Source of the DNA: Nocardioides sp. URHA0032
GTDB lineage: Bacteria > Actinomycetota > Actinomycetes > Propionibacteriales > Nocardioidaceae
Length of the DNA stretch: 64,000 bases
Assembly (NCBI RefSeq): GCF_000620645.1
Contig: NZ_KK211160.1
Span: 1 to 64,000, forward strand
Direction: 5' to 3'
Both the position numbers and the translations under genes were made by a program. Each line of letters opens with the position of its first letter. Within the stretch, counting starts at the first letter, position 1. Below the pieces are notes generated by a model, which did not search any database, had not been told where the DNA came from, and saw only the letters and a program-made list of their open reading frames with translations. Positions 1 through 7,828 of this stretch are shown here, one piece after another.

Positions 1-145
1 CCGCAAGCCGCAGACCGGCCGCCGGCAAGCCGGGAGGCGACCGCAACCACCCACCCGCCGTCCCCACTCGCTGCCATGTCGGTCGCCACCACCCACGGTC
101 CGCAAGCCACAGGCCGGCCGCCGGCAACGTCCCTGCCGGGTGCGC
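1..145. repeat. Non-coding edge with a 28-bp direct repeat
   Basis: I see no gene here. Two copies of a 28-bp GC-rich sequence (1-28 and 100-127) differ at only two positions. The first copy may extend beyond the window edge. The tract lies just past the 3' end of the DUF1295 gene. It could be a remnant of a dispersed repeat; no function is evident. Confidence 0.5.
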
Positions 146-946
146 CTAACTCCGGCGCGCGCCCCGGCGCGGCGGGAGCGGCACGAACATCGAGGTGCGC
201 GCGGCGTACTCGGGATAGCCCGCGCGCTTCATCATCGTCCTCTCCAGCAGCCGGGCGCCGGTGATCCACACCAGCCAGACGGTCATGGCGGCCGGGGAGA
301 GGACAGTGACGGCCGCCGCCAGCCAGCCGGAGGCGACCCCGCCGACGAGCCAGATGCCCCACCAGACGCAGGCGTCGCCGAAGTAGTTGGGGTGCCGCGT
401 CCAGGACCAGAGCCCGCGGTCCATCACCGGGCCGCGGTCCGGGTCGCGCTTGTACGCCGAGAGCTGGGCGTCGCCGACGGACTCGAACACCACGCCCACG
501 ACCCAGACGAGCAACCCCAGCCAGACCGCCGTCGTCCACGAGGTAGACGATAGGGCCGCGGCCTGCAGCGGCAGCGAGACCAGCCAGACCGCCGCGCCCT
601 GCACCAGGAAGACCCGGCGTACGGCGACGCCGACGCCGACCTCGGGCAGCGGTCCGCCGAGCAGCTCGCGGTAGCGCGGGTCCTCACCGTGGCCGCGGGC
701 GCGGGTGAAGATGTGCGACGACAGGCGGCCGCCCCACACCGCGACCAGGCCGACCAGCAGCCACGACTGCCAGTCACCCGCGACGACCGCGCAGACGAGC
801 GCGACCCCGACCAGGGCCAGTCCCCAGGCGACGTCGACGACCGACACGCGGCCGAGGCGTACGGCGGCCAGCGCGGTCAGCGTCATCACGACGAGCGCGA
901 CGGCGAGCGACAGGCCGGCCACGATCAAGAAGTCAGGCACGGGCAC
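146..946 (-). CDS. DUF1295 membrane protein (steroid 5-alpha-reductase-like fold)
   Basis: This is a 266-residue polytopic membrane protein with about six to seven hydrophobic helices. Near the C-terminus is the R-H-P-N-Y motif followed by an aromatic GIW stretch. That motif is typical of DUF1295 and related methyltransferase/reductase families that use the membrane plane to reach lipid substrates. It is the last gene of the sigK operon: the GTG start lies 6 nt after the stop of the fatty-acid methyltransferase gene. The same partner (Rv0446c next to Rv0447c) is found in the Mycobacterium tuberculosis sigK cluster. The reaction is unknown. A role in finishing or reducing the modified acyl chain is inference from the neighbour and the fold. 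Confidence 0.85.
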   Translation of the reverse strand: MPVPDFLIVAGLSLAVALVVMTLTALAAVRLGRVSVVDVAWGLALVGVALVCAVVAGDWQSWLLVGLVAVWGGRLSSHIFTRARGHGEDPRYRELLGGPLPEVGVGVAVRRVFLVQGAAVWLVSLPLQAAALSSTSWTTAVWLGLLVWVVGVVFESVGDAQLSAYKRDPDRGPVMDRGLWSWTRHPNYFGDACVWWGIWLVGGVASGWLAAAVTVLSPAAMTVWLVWITGARLLERTMMKRAGYPEYAARTSMFVPLPPRRGARRS

Positions 947-952
947 AGTCCA

Positions 953-2137
953 TCAGTCCTCCCGGGCGAGGGTCAGCTGCTGCACGTCGAGGTACCCGGA
1001 CGCGAACCCGGCCCGCGAGTAGCAGAGGTAGAAGTGCCACATCCGCAGGAAGGTCTCGTCGAACCCGAGGGCGAGCACCTCGTCCCGGCGGGCGAGGAAC
1101 GCCTCGTCCCACCGGCGCAGCGTCTCGGCGTAGTCGGCGCCGAACGCCAGCCGGTCCACGACCCGCAGCGTCGTCTCCCGGGAGGCGATCTCGTCGATCG
1201 CCCGGGCCGACGGCAGGAAGCCACCGGGGAAGACGTACTTGTTGATCCACGTGTAGCTGCCGCGCGTCGCCAGCATCCGTTGGTGCGGCATCAGGATCGC
1301 CTGCAGCCCGACGCGACCGCCGGGCGCCAGCACCCGGTCCAGCGTGCGGAAGTAGGTCGGCCAGTACTCGTACCCGACCGCCTCGACCATCTCGACCGAG
1401 AGGACGGCGTCGTACGACCCGGTCGCGTCGCGGTAGTCGCAGAGGTCGACCTGCACGCGGTCGGCGTACCCGGCAGCCGCGATCCGCTCGCGGGCCAGCG
1501 CCTGCTGCTCGACCGACAGCGTGAGGGAGCGGACCGTAGCTCCCCGGGCAGCGGCGCGGATCGCGAGCTCGCCCCATCCCGTGCCGATCTCGAGCACCCG
1601 GGTGCCGGGGCCGACTGCGGCCGCGTCGAGGAGCCGGTCGATCTTGCGGAGCTGCGCCTCGTGCAGGTCGGTGGTCCCGTCGAAGAGCGCCGAGGAGTAC
1701 GTCAGGGACTCGTCGAGGAACAGCCGGAACAGGTCGTTGGAGAGGTCGTAGTGGTGGGCGATCAGCTCGCGGGTGTGGTCCTTCGTCGTGCGGTGGTCGC
1801 GCGGGGTCCCGGGCAGCACCAGTCGGCGCATCCGCTGCAGGGGCCGCGGGACCAGGTCCGCGACGTTCGACGCGAGGACGGTGAGGAACCCGGTCAGGTC
1901 CTCGGCGTCCCAGGCACCGGTCAGGTAGGACTCACCGAACCCGATGAGCCCGTCGCGGCCCAGCCGCGCGTACACCTCGTCGGGCCGGTGGAGGGTGATC
2001 GCGTAGGGCTCCAACGGCAGCCGGCTCATCGCCGAACGGAAGAGCCCGCGGGCAACGCGGGCCGAGACCGCGGTGCGCGCGCCGCCCGGGACGTCCTCGA
2101 GGGAGGGCCAGGCAGCCCGGGTCGGGGTGATGGTCAT
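953..2137 (-). CDS. Cyclopropane-fatty-acid-synthase-type SAM methyltransferase (UfaA1-like)
   Basis: The 394-residue protein belongs to the cyclopropane/mycolic acid methyltransferase family. These enzymes transfer a methyl or methylene group from S-adenosylmethionine to the double bond of an unsaturated acyl chain, usually on a phospholipid. An N-terminal region of about 110 residues precedes the catalytic domain. The SAM-binding motif I (V-L-E-I-G-T-G-W-G) is near residues 178-186, and the family motif H-Y-D-L-S-N-D is upstream of it. The ATG overlaps the stop of the FAD/DUF1365 gene (ATGA), so translation is probably coupled. The order matches Rv0449c-Rv0448c-Rv0447c-Rv0446c of M. tuberculosis, where Rv0447c is ufaA1. 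A branched (tuberculostearate-like) or cyclopropane product is equally possible from sequence alone. Confidence 0.9.
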   Translation of the reverse strand: MTITPTRAAWPSLEDVPGGARTAVSARVARGLFRSAMSRLPLEPYAITLHRPDEVYARLGRDGLIGFGESYLTGAWDAEDLTGFLTVLASNVADLVPRPLQRMRRLVLPGTPRDHRTTKDHTRELIAHHYDLSNDLFRLFLDESLTYSSALFDGTTDLHEAQLRKIDRLLDAAAVGPGTRVLEIGTGWGELAIRAAARGATVRSLTLSVEQQALARERIAAAGYADRVQVDLCDYRDATGSYDAVLSVEMVEAVGYEYWPTYFRTLDRVLAPGGRVGLQAILMPHQRMLATRGSYTWINKYVFPGGFLPSARAIDEIASRETTLRVVDRLAFGADYAETLRRWDEAFLARRDEVLALGFDETFLRMWHFYLCYSRAGFASGYLDVQQLTLARED

Positions 2138-4074
2138 CGGACAGCTTGCTGGTGGTGGTCGGGGCGCGGGCGGACCGGGAGCCGCCGCAGCCAGAGAGCG
2201 AGGCCGTGGGCACGGATCAGCAGCGCGCCGCGCAGGGCGGCGGGCGCCGCGCGCAGCGGCCCGTGGGTCGAGCGGCGACCGGTCAGCGAGGCGCTGAACC
2301 GGGCGCCGTCGTCACTGGTCAGCGTGACCGCCACGAGGAGGTCGTCGCCCGGCACCGGCACCCGCAGGTCGTACCGGCCGTCGGTGCCGTGGAACGGCGA
2401 CACGTACATCGCCTTCGGGGTGGAGGCCCGGCCGTGCGCGTCCGGGTGCACGAGGTAGGCGTGCCGGTCGCCGTAGGTGTTGTGCACCTCGACGACCACG
2501 CACGGCGGCTGCTGCTCCGGGAAGACCCAGAACACGCTGATCGGGTTGAAGCAGTAGCCGAGCGCGCGGGGGTGGGCGGCCATCCACAAGCGGCCGGCGC
2601 CGAACTCGACGCCGTGGCGCAGCAGGAACGCCGCCACGTTGTCGCGGATCGTCAGCGTCGGGTCCCCGAGGTGGTCCCGGGCTTCGAACCGGCCGAGGAC
2701 GCCGTGGTCGGGAAGTCGGTCCAGGTCGACCACCCAGGTGTGCGACCGGTGCGTGAACGTGCGCCGGAACGGCGCCCGGCGGGTGTGCCGGATCGTCGTC
2801 GCGTAGACGCCGGGCGACGGCTCGGGCTCACCCCAGTCGAACCCGAGCCGCGCCGCGGCGGCGGCGCCGGAGCGCGCGCCGTCCTCGTGGAAGCCCCACC
2901 CGTGGTACGCGCCGGCGAACGCGAGCCGGTCGGTGTCGAGCTCGGGCAGCCGGGCCTGGGCGGCGACCGACGCGGGCGTGTAGAGCGGGTGCTCGTACTC
3001 CATCCGGTCGAGGACCAGCGCCGGGTCGACGAGGTCCTCGCCGCCGAGCGTGACGAGGTAGCGCGTGGTGGTGGGCAGCCGCTGCAGCCGGGTCAGGTCG
3101 TAGGTGACGGTGACGTGGCCGCGGGCCTCGGCCGGCCGGTGGAAGTTCCACGACGCCCGGGCGCCCTCGGCGCGCGGCAGCACCGAGGTGTCGGTGTGCA
3201 GCAGCGCGACGTTGTGCGAGTAGTCGATCGCACCCAGGACCTCGCGCTGCGCGGCCGTCGGTGCGGCCAGCATCGCCAGCGCCTGGCCCGGATGCGTCGC
3301 GAGGACGACGGCGTCGTACCGCTCGACGGAGCCGTTGCCGTCCGTGACGTCCACCCGGTCCGCGGTCTCGAGGACCGAGGTGACCTTGGTGCCGAGCCGC
3401 ACGTCCGGCAGCACGTCCGCGACCCGGCGCACGTACTCGTGCGAGCCGCCGGTGACCGTGCGCCACTGCGGCGAGTCCGACACGGACAGCATCCCGTGGT
3501 GCTCGAGGAACGCGAACAGGTAGCGCGCCGGGTACTCCAGCGCCACCGCCGGGTCGCACGACCAGACCGCGGCGACCAGCGGCTCCATGAAGTGCCGGCG
3601 GAAGTACGGCGGGAAGCGGTGCCGGTCGAGGAACTCGCGGAGCGTCACGTCGTCGCGGAGCCGCCGAGCCAGCCGGTGGAAGCGTGGGATGTCGACGAGC
3701 ATCCGCAGGTACGCCGGGCTGGCGAGGTTGCGGCCGCCCGGGAAGAGCCCCCGCGCGCCGAGCGCCCCGGCGTACTCGACCCCGGAGACGTCGTCGCGCA
3801 CGGACATCGACATCTCCGACTCCTGCGTCGCGACCCCGAGCTCACGGAACAGCCGCAGCAGCGTGGGATAGGTCCGCTCGTTGTGCACGATGAAGCCGGT
3901 GTCGATCGCGTGCCCGTCGGGGCCTTCCTCGACCTGATGCGTGTCGGCGTGGCCGCCGAGCCGGTCGTCCGCCTCGTAGAGCGTCACCCGTGCGGTGCGG
4001 GAGGCGACGTACGCCGCGGTCAGCCCGGCGACTCCGGAGCCGACGACGGCGACGCGCTGTCGTGGGTCAGGCAC
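2134..4074 (-). CDS. Fused FAD-dependent amine-oxidase-like protein and DUF1365 domain
   Basis: The 646-residue protein joins two families that are usually separate genes. Residues 1 to about 415 are a FAD-dependent oxidoreductase with a dinucleotide-binding GSGVAG turn near residue 12, the E-A-D-D-R-L-G-G-H-A motif, and the R-Y-L-V-T / F-A-G-A-Y-H-G-W-G-F-H-E-D-G C-terminal signature. Residues from about 420 are DUF1365. In M. tuberculosis these are Rv0449c (about 440 aa) and Rv0448c (about 220 aa), whose summed length equals this protein. I chose the GTG at 4074 because GGGAGG lies 5 nt upstream and the start overlaps the rskA stop by 8 nt. An ATG at 4131 would extend deep into rskA. The enzyme probably acts on lipid made or modified by the next two genes; the substrate is unknown. 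Confidence 0.88.
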   Translation of the reverse strand: MPDPRQRVAVVGSGVAGLTAAYVASRTARVTLYEADDRLGGHADTHQVEEGPDGHAIDTGFIVHNERTYPTLLRLFRELGVATQESEMSMSVRDDVSGVEYAGALGARGLFPGGRNLASPAYLRMLVDIPRFHRLARRLRDDVTLREFLDRHRFPPYFRRHFMEPLVAAVWSCDPAVALEYPARYLFAFLEHHGMLSVSDSPQWRTVTGGSHEYVRRVADVLPDVRLGTKVTSVLETADRVDVTDGNGSVERYDAVVLATHPGQALAMLAAPTAAQREVLGAIDYSHNVALLHTDTSVLPRAEGARASWNFHRPAEARGHVTVTYDLTRLQRLPTTTRYLVTLGGEDLVDPALVLDRMEYEHPLYTPASVAAQARLPELDTDRLAFAGAYHGWGFHEDGARSGAAAAARLGFDWGEPEPSPGVYATTIRHTRRAPFRRTFTHRSHTWVVDLDRLPDHGVLGRFEARDHLGDPTLTIRDNVAAFLLRHGVEFGAGRLWMAAHPRALGYCFNPISVFWVFPEQQPPCVVVEVHNTYGDRHAYLVHPDAHGRASTPKAMYVSPFHGTDGRYDLRVPVPGDDLLVAVTLTSDDGARFSASLTGRRSTHGPLRAAPAALRGALLIRAHGLALWLRRLPVRPRPDHHQQAVR

Positions 4075-4783
4075 TGGTCCTCCCGAAGTCGAACAGCGCG
4101 ATCGGCTTGGTCGTGGGCGATGTGGAGCCACCTGCCGGCTCGACGGTGATGCCCGCAGCGAGTGCCGTGGCGGCGTCGCCGCTGAGGATCACGGTCTGGT
4201 CGGCGGCGACCGGCATCACGCCGGCGGAGACCATGCCGCGCCCGGGCTGGTCCAGCCACAGCTGGTAGACCTTCCCGTCCGGCGGGGCCGGCATGTCCTT
4301 CGTGACGATGACCGCCTTGTCGAGCCCGTCGGAGTGGGTCACCGTCGCCTTCGCGCCGCCGGGGAAGTCCAGCGACGTGCTCTTGGCGTCCGACGCGTGC
4401 AGCACCTGGTCGGCGATCGGGACGCTGCCCTGGCTCGTGTCCGACCACGGCTGCTGCCAGGCGACGGCACCTCCGCCGGCCAGCAGGACGGCGGCCGCGG
4501 CGGCGACCAGCCACCGGGCGGTACGCCGCGGGCGCGGCCGGGCCACCGGCACCTCGGGGGGCAGTGGACGGATCGAGCCGATGCCGGCGAGCACCGCGGC
4601 GCGGAGCTCGGCGGGCGGCTCGACGGGCGTCGTCTCGGCGAGCAGGCCGGCGGCCTCACGGAGGCCGGCCACCTCGGCGCGGCACTCCGGGCACTCGGCG
4701 AGGTGGCGCTCGAACGCCGCGCGCTCGAGGTCGTCGAGCGCGTCGACGGCGTACGCGCCGGAGAGAGCGTGGATGTCACTCAT
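4067..4783 (-). CDS. rskA: Anti-sigma factor RskA, regulator of SigK
   Basis: This is a 238-residue single-pass membrane anti-sigma factor. The N-terminal cytosolic part carries H27-x3-C31-x2-C34, a zinc-binding anti-sigma type motif. One hydrophobic helix spans about residues 91-108, and an extracytoplasmic RskA domain of about 130 residues follows. It is expected to hold SigK at the membrane until it is cut by regulated proteolysis. I start at the ATG at 4783 (M-S-D-I-H) rather than an upstream ATG at 4822, because this is where family alignments normally begin. The ribosome-binding site is weak. The 76-nt gap after sigK is the largest gap in the operon and contains a repeat (see that entry). 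Confidence 0.9.
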   Translation of the reverse strand: MSDIHALSGAYAVDALDDLERAAFERHLAECPECRAEVAGLREAAGLLAETTPVEPPAELRAAVLAGIGSIRPLPPEVPVARPRPRRTARWLVAAAAAVLLAGGGAVAWQQPWSDTSQGSVPIADQVLHASDAKSTSLDFPGGAKATVTHSDGLDKAVIVTKDMPAPPDGKVYQLWLDQPGRGMVSAGVMPVAADQTVILSGDAATALAAGITVEPAGGSTSPTTKPIALFDFGRTSA

Positions 4784-4863
4784 GCGCGTACTCGCTTCGC
4801 TCCGTGCGCGCATGAGGCACATGGCACGCTGTCTTGGACGATGAGTTCGCTTCGCTCACTCAT
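4784..4863 (-). repeat. GAGCGAAGCGA repeat pair and ATGAGT/ACTCAT inverted repeat between sigK and rskA
   Basis: On the minus strand the spacer holds two copies of GAGCGAAGCGA. One lies inside an inverted repeat bounded by ATGAGT and ACTCAT (4841-4863, overlapping the sigK stop), and the other lies just before the rskA start. Folding of this spacer could lower rskA translation relative to sigK; that effect is inference. A dispersed repeat that happens to land here is the alternative. Confidence 0.45.
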
Positions 4864-5462
4864 GAGCCCACCCCCAGGGCGTCGCGCAGCCGGATCAGTC
4901 CGTCCCGGATGCGGGTCTTGGCAGTGCCGACCGGCAGGTCGAGCATGGTCGCCACCTCCGTGTGTGTGTAGCCGCCGAGATAGGCGAGGCTGACGGCCTC
5001 GCGCTGCACCTCGGTCAGGTGCGCCAGCGCCCCCCTGACCCGGCGCGCCTCGAGCGAGGCCTGCGCGGCCTCGGCGGTCGAGTCGTGATCGACGGGCTGG
5101 TTGTGGTGCTGGTACGTGGTGTCGCGTCGCGATGCCGACTCTGCCGACCGGACCCGGTCCACCGACTTGCGGTGGGTGATGGTCAGCAGCCACGAGAGCG
5201 GACTGCCCCGGTCGGGGTCGTAGCGCCCGGCGGTGCGCCAGATCTCCAGGAACGACTCCTGGGTCACCTCCTCGGCCTGGGCCCGGTCGCGCACGACGCG
5301 GAGCGCGAGGCCGAACACCCGCGACGCCGTGGCGTCGTACAGGAGGGCGAACGCGCGCTCGTCGCCGCGACCGGACGACCGGAGCAGGTCGACCAGGTCG
5401 GGAGCCGGCGGCCCGTCCTCGGGGGACGGGCCGCCGGACTCGACAGGCCGGATGTGGTCCAC
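4860..5462 (-). CDS. sigK: ECF RNA polymerase sigma factor SigK
   Basis: This 200-residue group 4 (ECF) sigma factor has region 2 at about residues 33-100 (the F-A-L-L-Y-D and E-E-V-T-Q-E-S-F core) and region 4 at about residues 130-195 (the G-Y-T-H-T-E-V-A helix-turn-helix). The assignment to SigK rests on the immediate rskA neighbour, the MPT83-like fasciclin gene upstream and the Rv0449c-0446c-like genes downstream, all part of the known M. tuberculosis SigK locus or regulon. The GTG start at 5462 has GGAGGAG 6 nt upstream and lies 19 nt after the fasciclin stop. sigK is therefore cotranscribed from the SigK-type promoter at 6166-6192, which would give positive autoregulation. Confidence 0.9.
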   Translation of the reverse strand: MDHIRPVESGGPSPEDGPPAPDLVDLLRSSGRGDERAFALLYDATASRVFGLALRVVRDRAQAEEVTQESFLEIWRTAGRYDPDRGSPLSWLLTITHRKSVDRVRSAESASRRDTTYQHHNQPVDHDSTAEAAQASLEARRVRGALAHLTEVQREAVSLAYLGGYTHTEVATMLDLPVGTAKTRIRDGLIRLRDALGVGS

Positions 5463-5481
5463 GTGTCGCTCCTCCTGCCCG

Positions 5482-6129
5482 TCAGGGCATCAGCACGGAG
5501 TCGATGACGTACACAGTGGCATTCGCGGTCGGGATGTTGCCGCACAGGACGTGCGCGTCGCCCGACCCCACCGTGAAGTCCTCGCCCGAGCCCTGCACCG
5601 TCAGGTCGTCGCCCTCGAGGGTCTGGTGCGTGCCGGCGAGCTGGTCGGGCGTGAGCTGGCCCGGCACCACGTGGTACGTCAGGACCTTGGTCAGCGTCTG
5701 CTTGTCGGCCAGGACGGCTTTCAGGGCCTTCTTCGGGATCTTCGCGAACGCGTCGTCGGTCGGTGCGAACACCGTGATGCCGTCGGCCGAGTTCAGCGTG
5801 TCCCCGAGGCCGGCCTCGCCGACGGCGGCGACGAGCGTCTTCAGCAACGGGTTCGCGCTCGCCGCGGTCGCGACCGGCTCGGTCGCCATCCCGTTGAACG
5901 AGCCGCCGCCGGAGCTGGGAACGGCGGCGCAGCCGGCGCCGAACGTCTGGGCGCCGGCGTCGACGGCGGCGTCCGACCCCATGTCGTCGGAGGGGCTGCT
6001 CATCGAGCTCGGGGTGTCGCTCGCGGTGGAGTCACCGGAGGAGTCGCTGCTGCTGCACGCGGCCAGCCCCATGCTGGCGGTGAGTGCGAGTGCGGCGATG
6101 CCGCTGGTACGGCGGAGGGAGCGGTTCAT
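5482..6129 (-). CDS. Fasciclin-domain lipoprotein (MPT83-like)
   Basis: The 215-residue protein has a lipoprotein signal peptide ending in L-A-A-C, with the lipidated cysteine at residue 25. A Ser/Asp-rich linker follows, then one fasciclin (FAS1) domain from about residue 75 to the end, with the usual F-A-P-T-D-D-A-F and Y-H-V-V-P-G motifs. FAS1 domains mediate adhesion at the cell surface. Length and layout match mycobacterial MPT83 (220 aa), a SigK-regulated surface lipoprotein. The start at 6129 is supported by GGGAAGG 7 nt upstream. It is the first gene of the sigK operon, directly behind a SigK-like promoter. Confidence 0.93.
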   Translation of the reverse strand: MNRSLRRTSGIAALALTASMGLAACSSSDSSGDSTASDTPSSMSSPSDDMGSDAAVDAGAQTFGAGCAAVPSSGGGSFNGMATEPVATAASANPLLKTLVAAVGEAGLGDTLNSADGITVFAPTDDAFAKIPKKALKAVLADKQTLTKVLTYHVVPGQLTPDQLAGTHQTLEGDDLTVQGSGEDFTVGSGDAHVLCGNIPTANATVYVIDSVLMP

Positions 6130-6165
6130 GGTCTTGCCTTCCCGTTCGGGTCTGGTCGATGAGTG

Positions 6166-6192
6166 GTTCGGAGCCGCTCGCCGACCGGATGG
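6166..6192 (-). promoter_or_regulatory. SigK-type promoter of the fasciclin-sigK-rskA operon
   Basis: On the minus strand CCATCC (6192-6187) is followed after exactly 15 nt by CCGAAC (6171-6166). The published M. tuberculosis SigK consensus is CCATCC-N(15-17)-CCGAAT, so 11 of 12 bases match with allowed spacing. The predicted transcript would carry a leader of about 30 nt with a good ribosome-binding site. This makes the operon autoregulated. Confidence 0.8.
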
Positions 6193-6202
6193 GTGACGTC
6201 GG

Positions 6203-7699
6203 TCACCTGACGTTGACGACGATCTGCTGCACGCCGCTGGACCCGGCCGGGAACGGCGTCGCGCGCGCCATCGTCTGCACCTCGCCGTCGCCGTCGGTCG
6301 CGCGTACGGCGAGGATGTGCTGGCCGGGCTCGGCCGTCCACGGCAGGTACCACTGGCGCCAGTAGCCGCTGCCCGCGCTCGGGCCGAGCCGGGCGGGCAG
6401 CCACGCGCCGCCGTCGACGCGCACGTCGACCTTCTGCACGCCACCGCTGTGCTGCGCCCACGCGATGCCGCCGATCACGGTGCGCCCGGCGTCGACGGTC
6501 GAGAGCGGCCTCGGGGTGTCGATCCGGCTCGAGAGCTTGATCGGCGCGTCGGTCGCCCACTTCCGATGGGTCCAGTAGGCGTCCTGCTCGGCGTACGTCG
6601 TCAGCGTCATCCGGGTGATCCACTTGCAGGCGCTGACGAAGCCGTACAGGCCGGGCACCACCATCCGCGCCGGGAAGCCGTGCTCGCGTGGCAGCGACGC
6701 CCCGTTCATCCCGACCGCGATCATGGCGTCCCGGCCGTCGGTGGCGACGTCGAGCGGGGTGCTGATCGTCATGCCGTCGACGTCGGTGCTGAGGATCTGG
6801 TCGGCCTTCGTGCGGTCGATGCCCGCCTTGTCGAGCAGGTCGGTCAGGGGGACGCCGAGCCAGCGCGCGGCTCCGACGTACGTGCCGCCGACCTCGTTGG
6901 AGACGCAGGTGAGCGTGATGTCGCGCTCGACCAGCGGCATGGCGAGGAGGTCGTCGAGGGTGAGCGTCACCTCGTCGTCCACGTCCCCGTCGATGGTCAG
7001 CGTCCAGCCGTCCGGGTCGACGATCGGCAGCGTCAGCCGGGTGTCGACGCGGTAGAAGTCGGACCGCGGCGTGCGGAACGGCGTGATCCCGGGCACCCGC
7101 TGGTCCAGGCCGGCCGGGAACGGCCCGGCCGGGTCGGCGGCGGCCGGCAGGTCGATGCTGACCGGGCGGGTCCGGTACGACGTGAGCCACTGCCCGGCCG
7201 CCCCGAGGCCGACCGCGGCGCCGACGAGGACCCCGCCGGCGAGCAGAACGCCGCGTCGCCCGCCGGCCTCCGGTGGCGTACTGGTACGGACCAGCCAGGC
7301 CAGCGCCGCAACCCCCGTGACCGCCGCCACGAGGCTCGGCAGCACGTCGCTCGGAGCGGCTCCGGGACGGCGCAGCGCGGCCACCGCGGGGATCGCCACG
7401 AGGACGAGGAGCAGGGCTGCGCCGTACCGGAAACGGCGTCGCGCGAGCAGCCCCGCGACCGCCGCGAGCAGCAGCACGCCCACCATCACCGAGCCCACCA
7501 GCACCGTCTTGTCGTGCGTGCCGAAGCGCTGGATGGCCCATTCCTTCAGGGGTGTGGGCGTCAGGTCGATCACCGTCGACCCGACCACCAGCACCGGTGA
7601 CGACGCGGGCTCGAGAGCGGCGGCCACGACATGCCCGGCCGCGACCCCGACGAGGGCGGCGAGGACTCCGGAGCCGGCGTACAGCAGACGAGTGCGCAT
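6203..7699 (-). CDS. Membrane-anchored molybdopterin oxidoreductase (sulfite-oxidase fold)
   Basis: The 498-residue protein starts with about five hydrophobic helices (residues 1-185). An extracytoplasmic sulfite-oxidase-type molybdopterin domain follows, and then a C-terminal immunoglobulin-like dimerisation domain (about residues 400-498). The molybdenum-ligand cysteine lies in the T-C-V-S-N-E-V-G-G motif. M. tuberculosis Rv0218 has the same architecture. The substrate is unknown; members reduce S- or N-oxides or oxidise small anions. Two start codons are possible. I prefer the ATG at 7699 because a SigK-like -10 (CCGAAT) ends 7 nt before it, which fits a leaderless message; the ATG at 7708 overlaps that box. 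The gene stops 11 nt before the SigK promoter of the next operon. Confidence 0.85.
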   Translation of the reverse strand: MRTRLLYAGSGVLAALVGVAAGHVVAAALEPASSPVLVVGSTVIDLTPTPLKEWAIQRFGTHDKTVLVGSVMVGVLLLAAVAGLLARRRFRYGAALLLVLVAIPAVAALRRPGAAPSDVLPSLVAAVTGVAALAWLVRTSTPPEAGGRRGVLLAGGVLVGAAVGLGAAGQWLTSYRTRPVSIDLPAAADPAGPFPAGLDQRVPGITPFRTPRSDFYRVDTRLTLPIVDPDGWTLTIDGDVDDEVTLTLDDLLAMPLVERDITLTCVSNEVGGTYVGAARWLGVPLTDLLDKAGIDRTKADQILSTDVDGMTISTPLDVATDGRDAMIAVGMNGASLPREHGFPARMVVPGLYGFVSACKWITRMTLTTYAEQDAYWTHRKWATDAPIKLSSRIDTPRPLSTVDAGRTVIGGIAWAQHSGGVQKVDVRVDGGAWLPARLGPSAGSGYWRQWYLPWTAEPGQHILAVRATDGDGEVQTMARATPFPAGSSGVQQIVVNVR

Positions 7700-7706
7700 A
7701 CAGCGC

Positions 7707-7734
7707 ATTCGGAGCCGACCGGTTCTCAGGATTT
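7707..7734 (-). promoter_or_regulatory. Second SigK-like promoter, before the molybdopterin oxidoreductase
   Basis: On the minus strand AAATCC (7734-7729) and CCGAAT (7712-7707) are 16 nt apart. The -10 is a perfect SigK match and the -35 keeps ATCC. The box ends 7 nt before the ATG at 7699, so the transcript would be leaderless. The weaker -35 lowers certainty. Confidence 0.6.
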
Positions 7735-7828
7735 CCTCAAGATGCCGCGGGCGACCCGCGGAGCCCCTACCGTTTCGCCGATCGCACCGTACTGCCCGGA
7801 GACGGGCTGAGGCTGGGGGGCCACCGCG

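Noticed and set aside
689-4149. Long plus-strand open frames opposite the sigK operon
   Set aside because: They are Arg/Pro/Gly-rich, lack known motifs and mirror the codon bias of the minus-strand genes.
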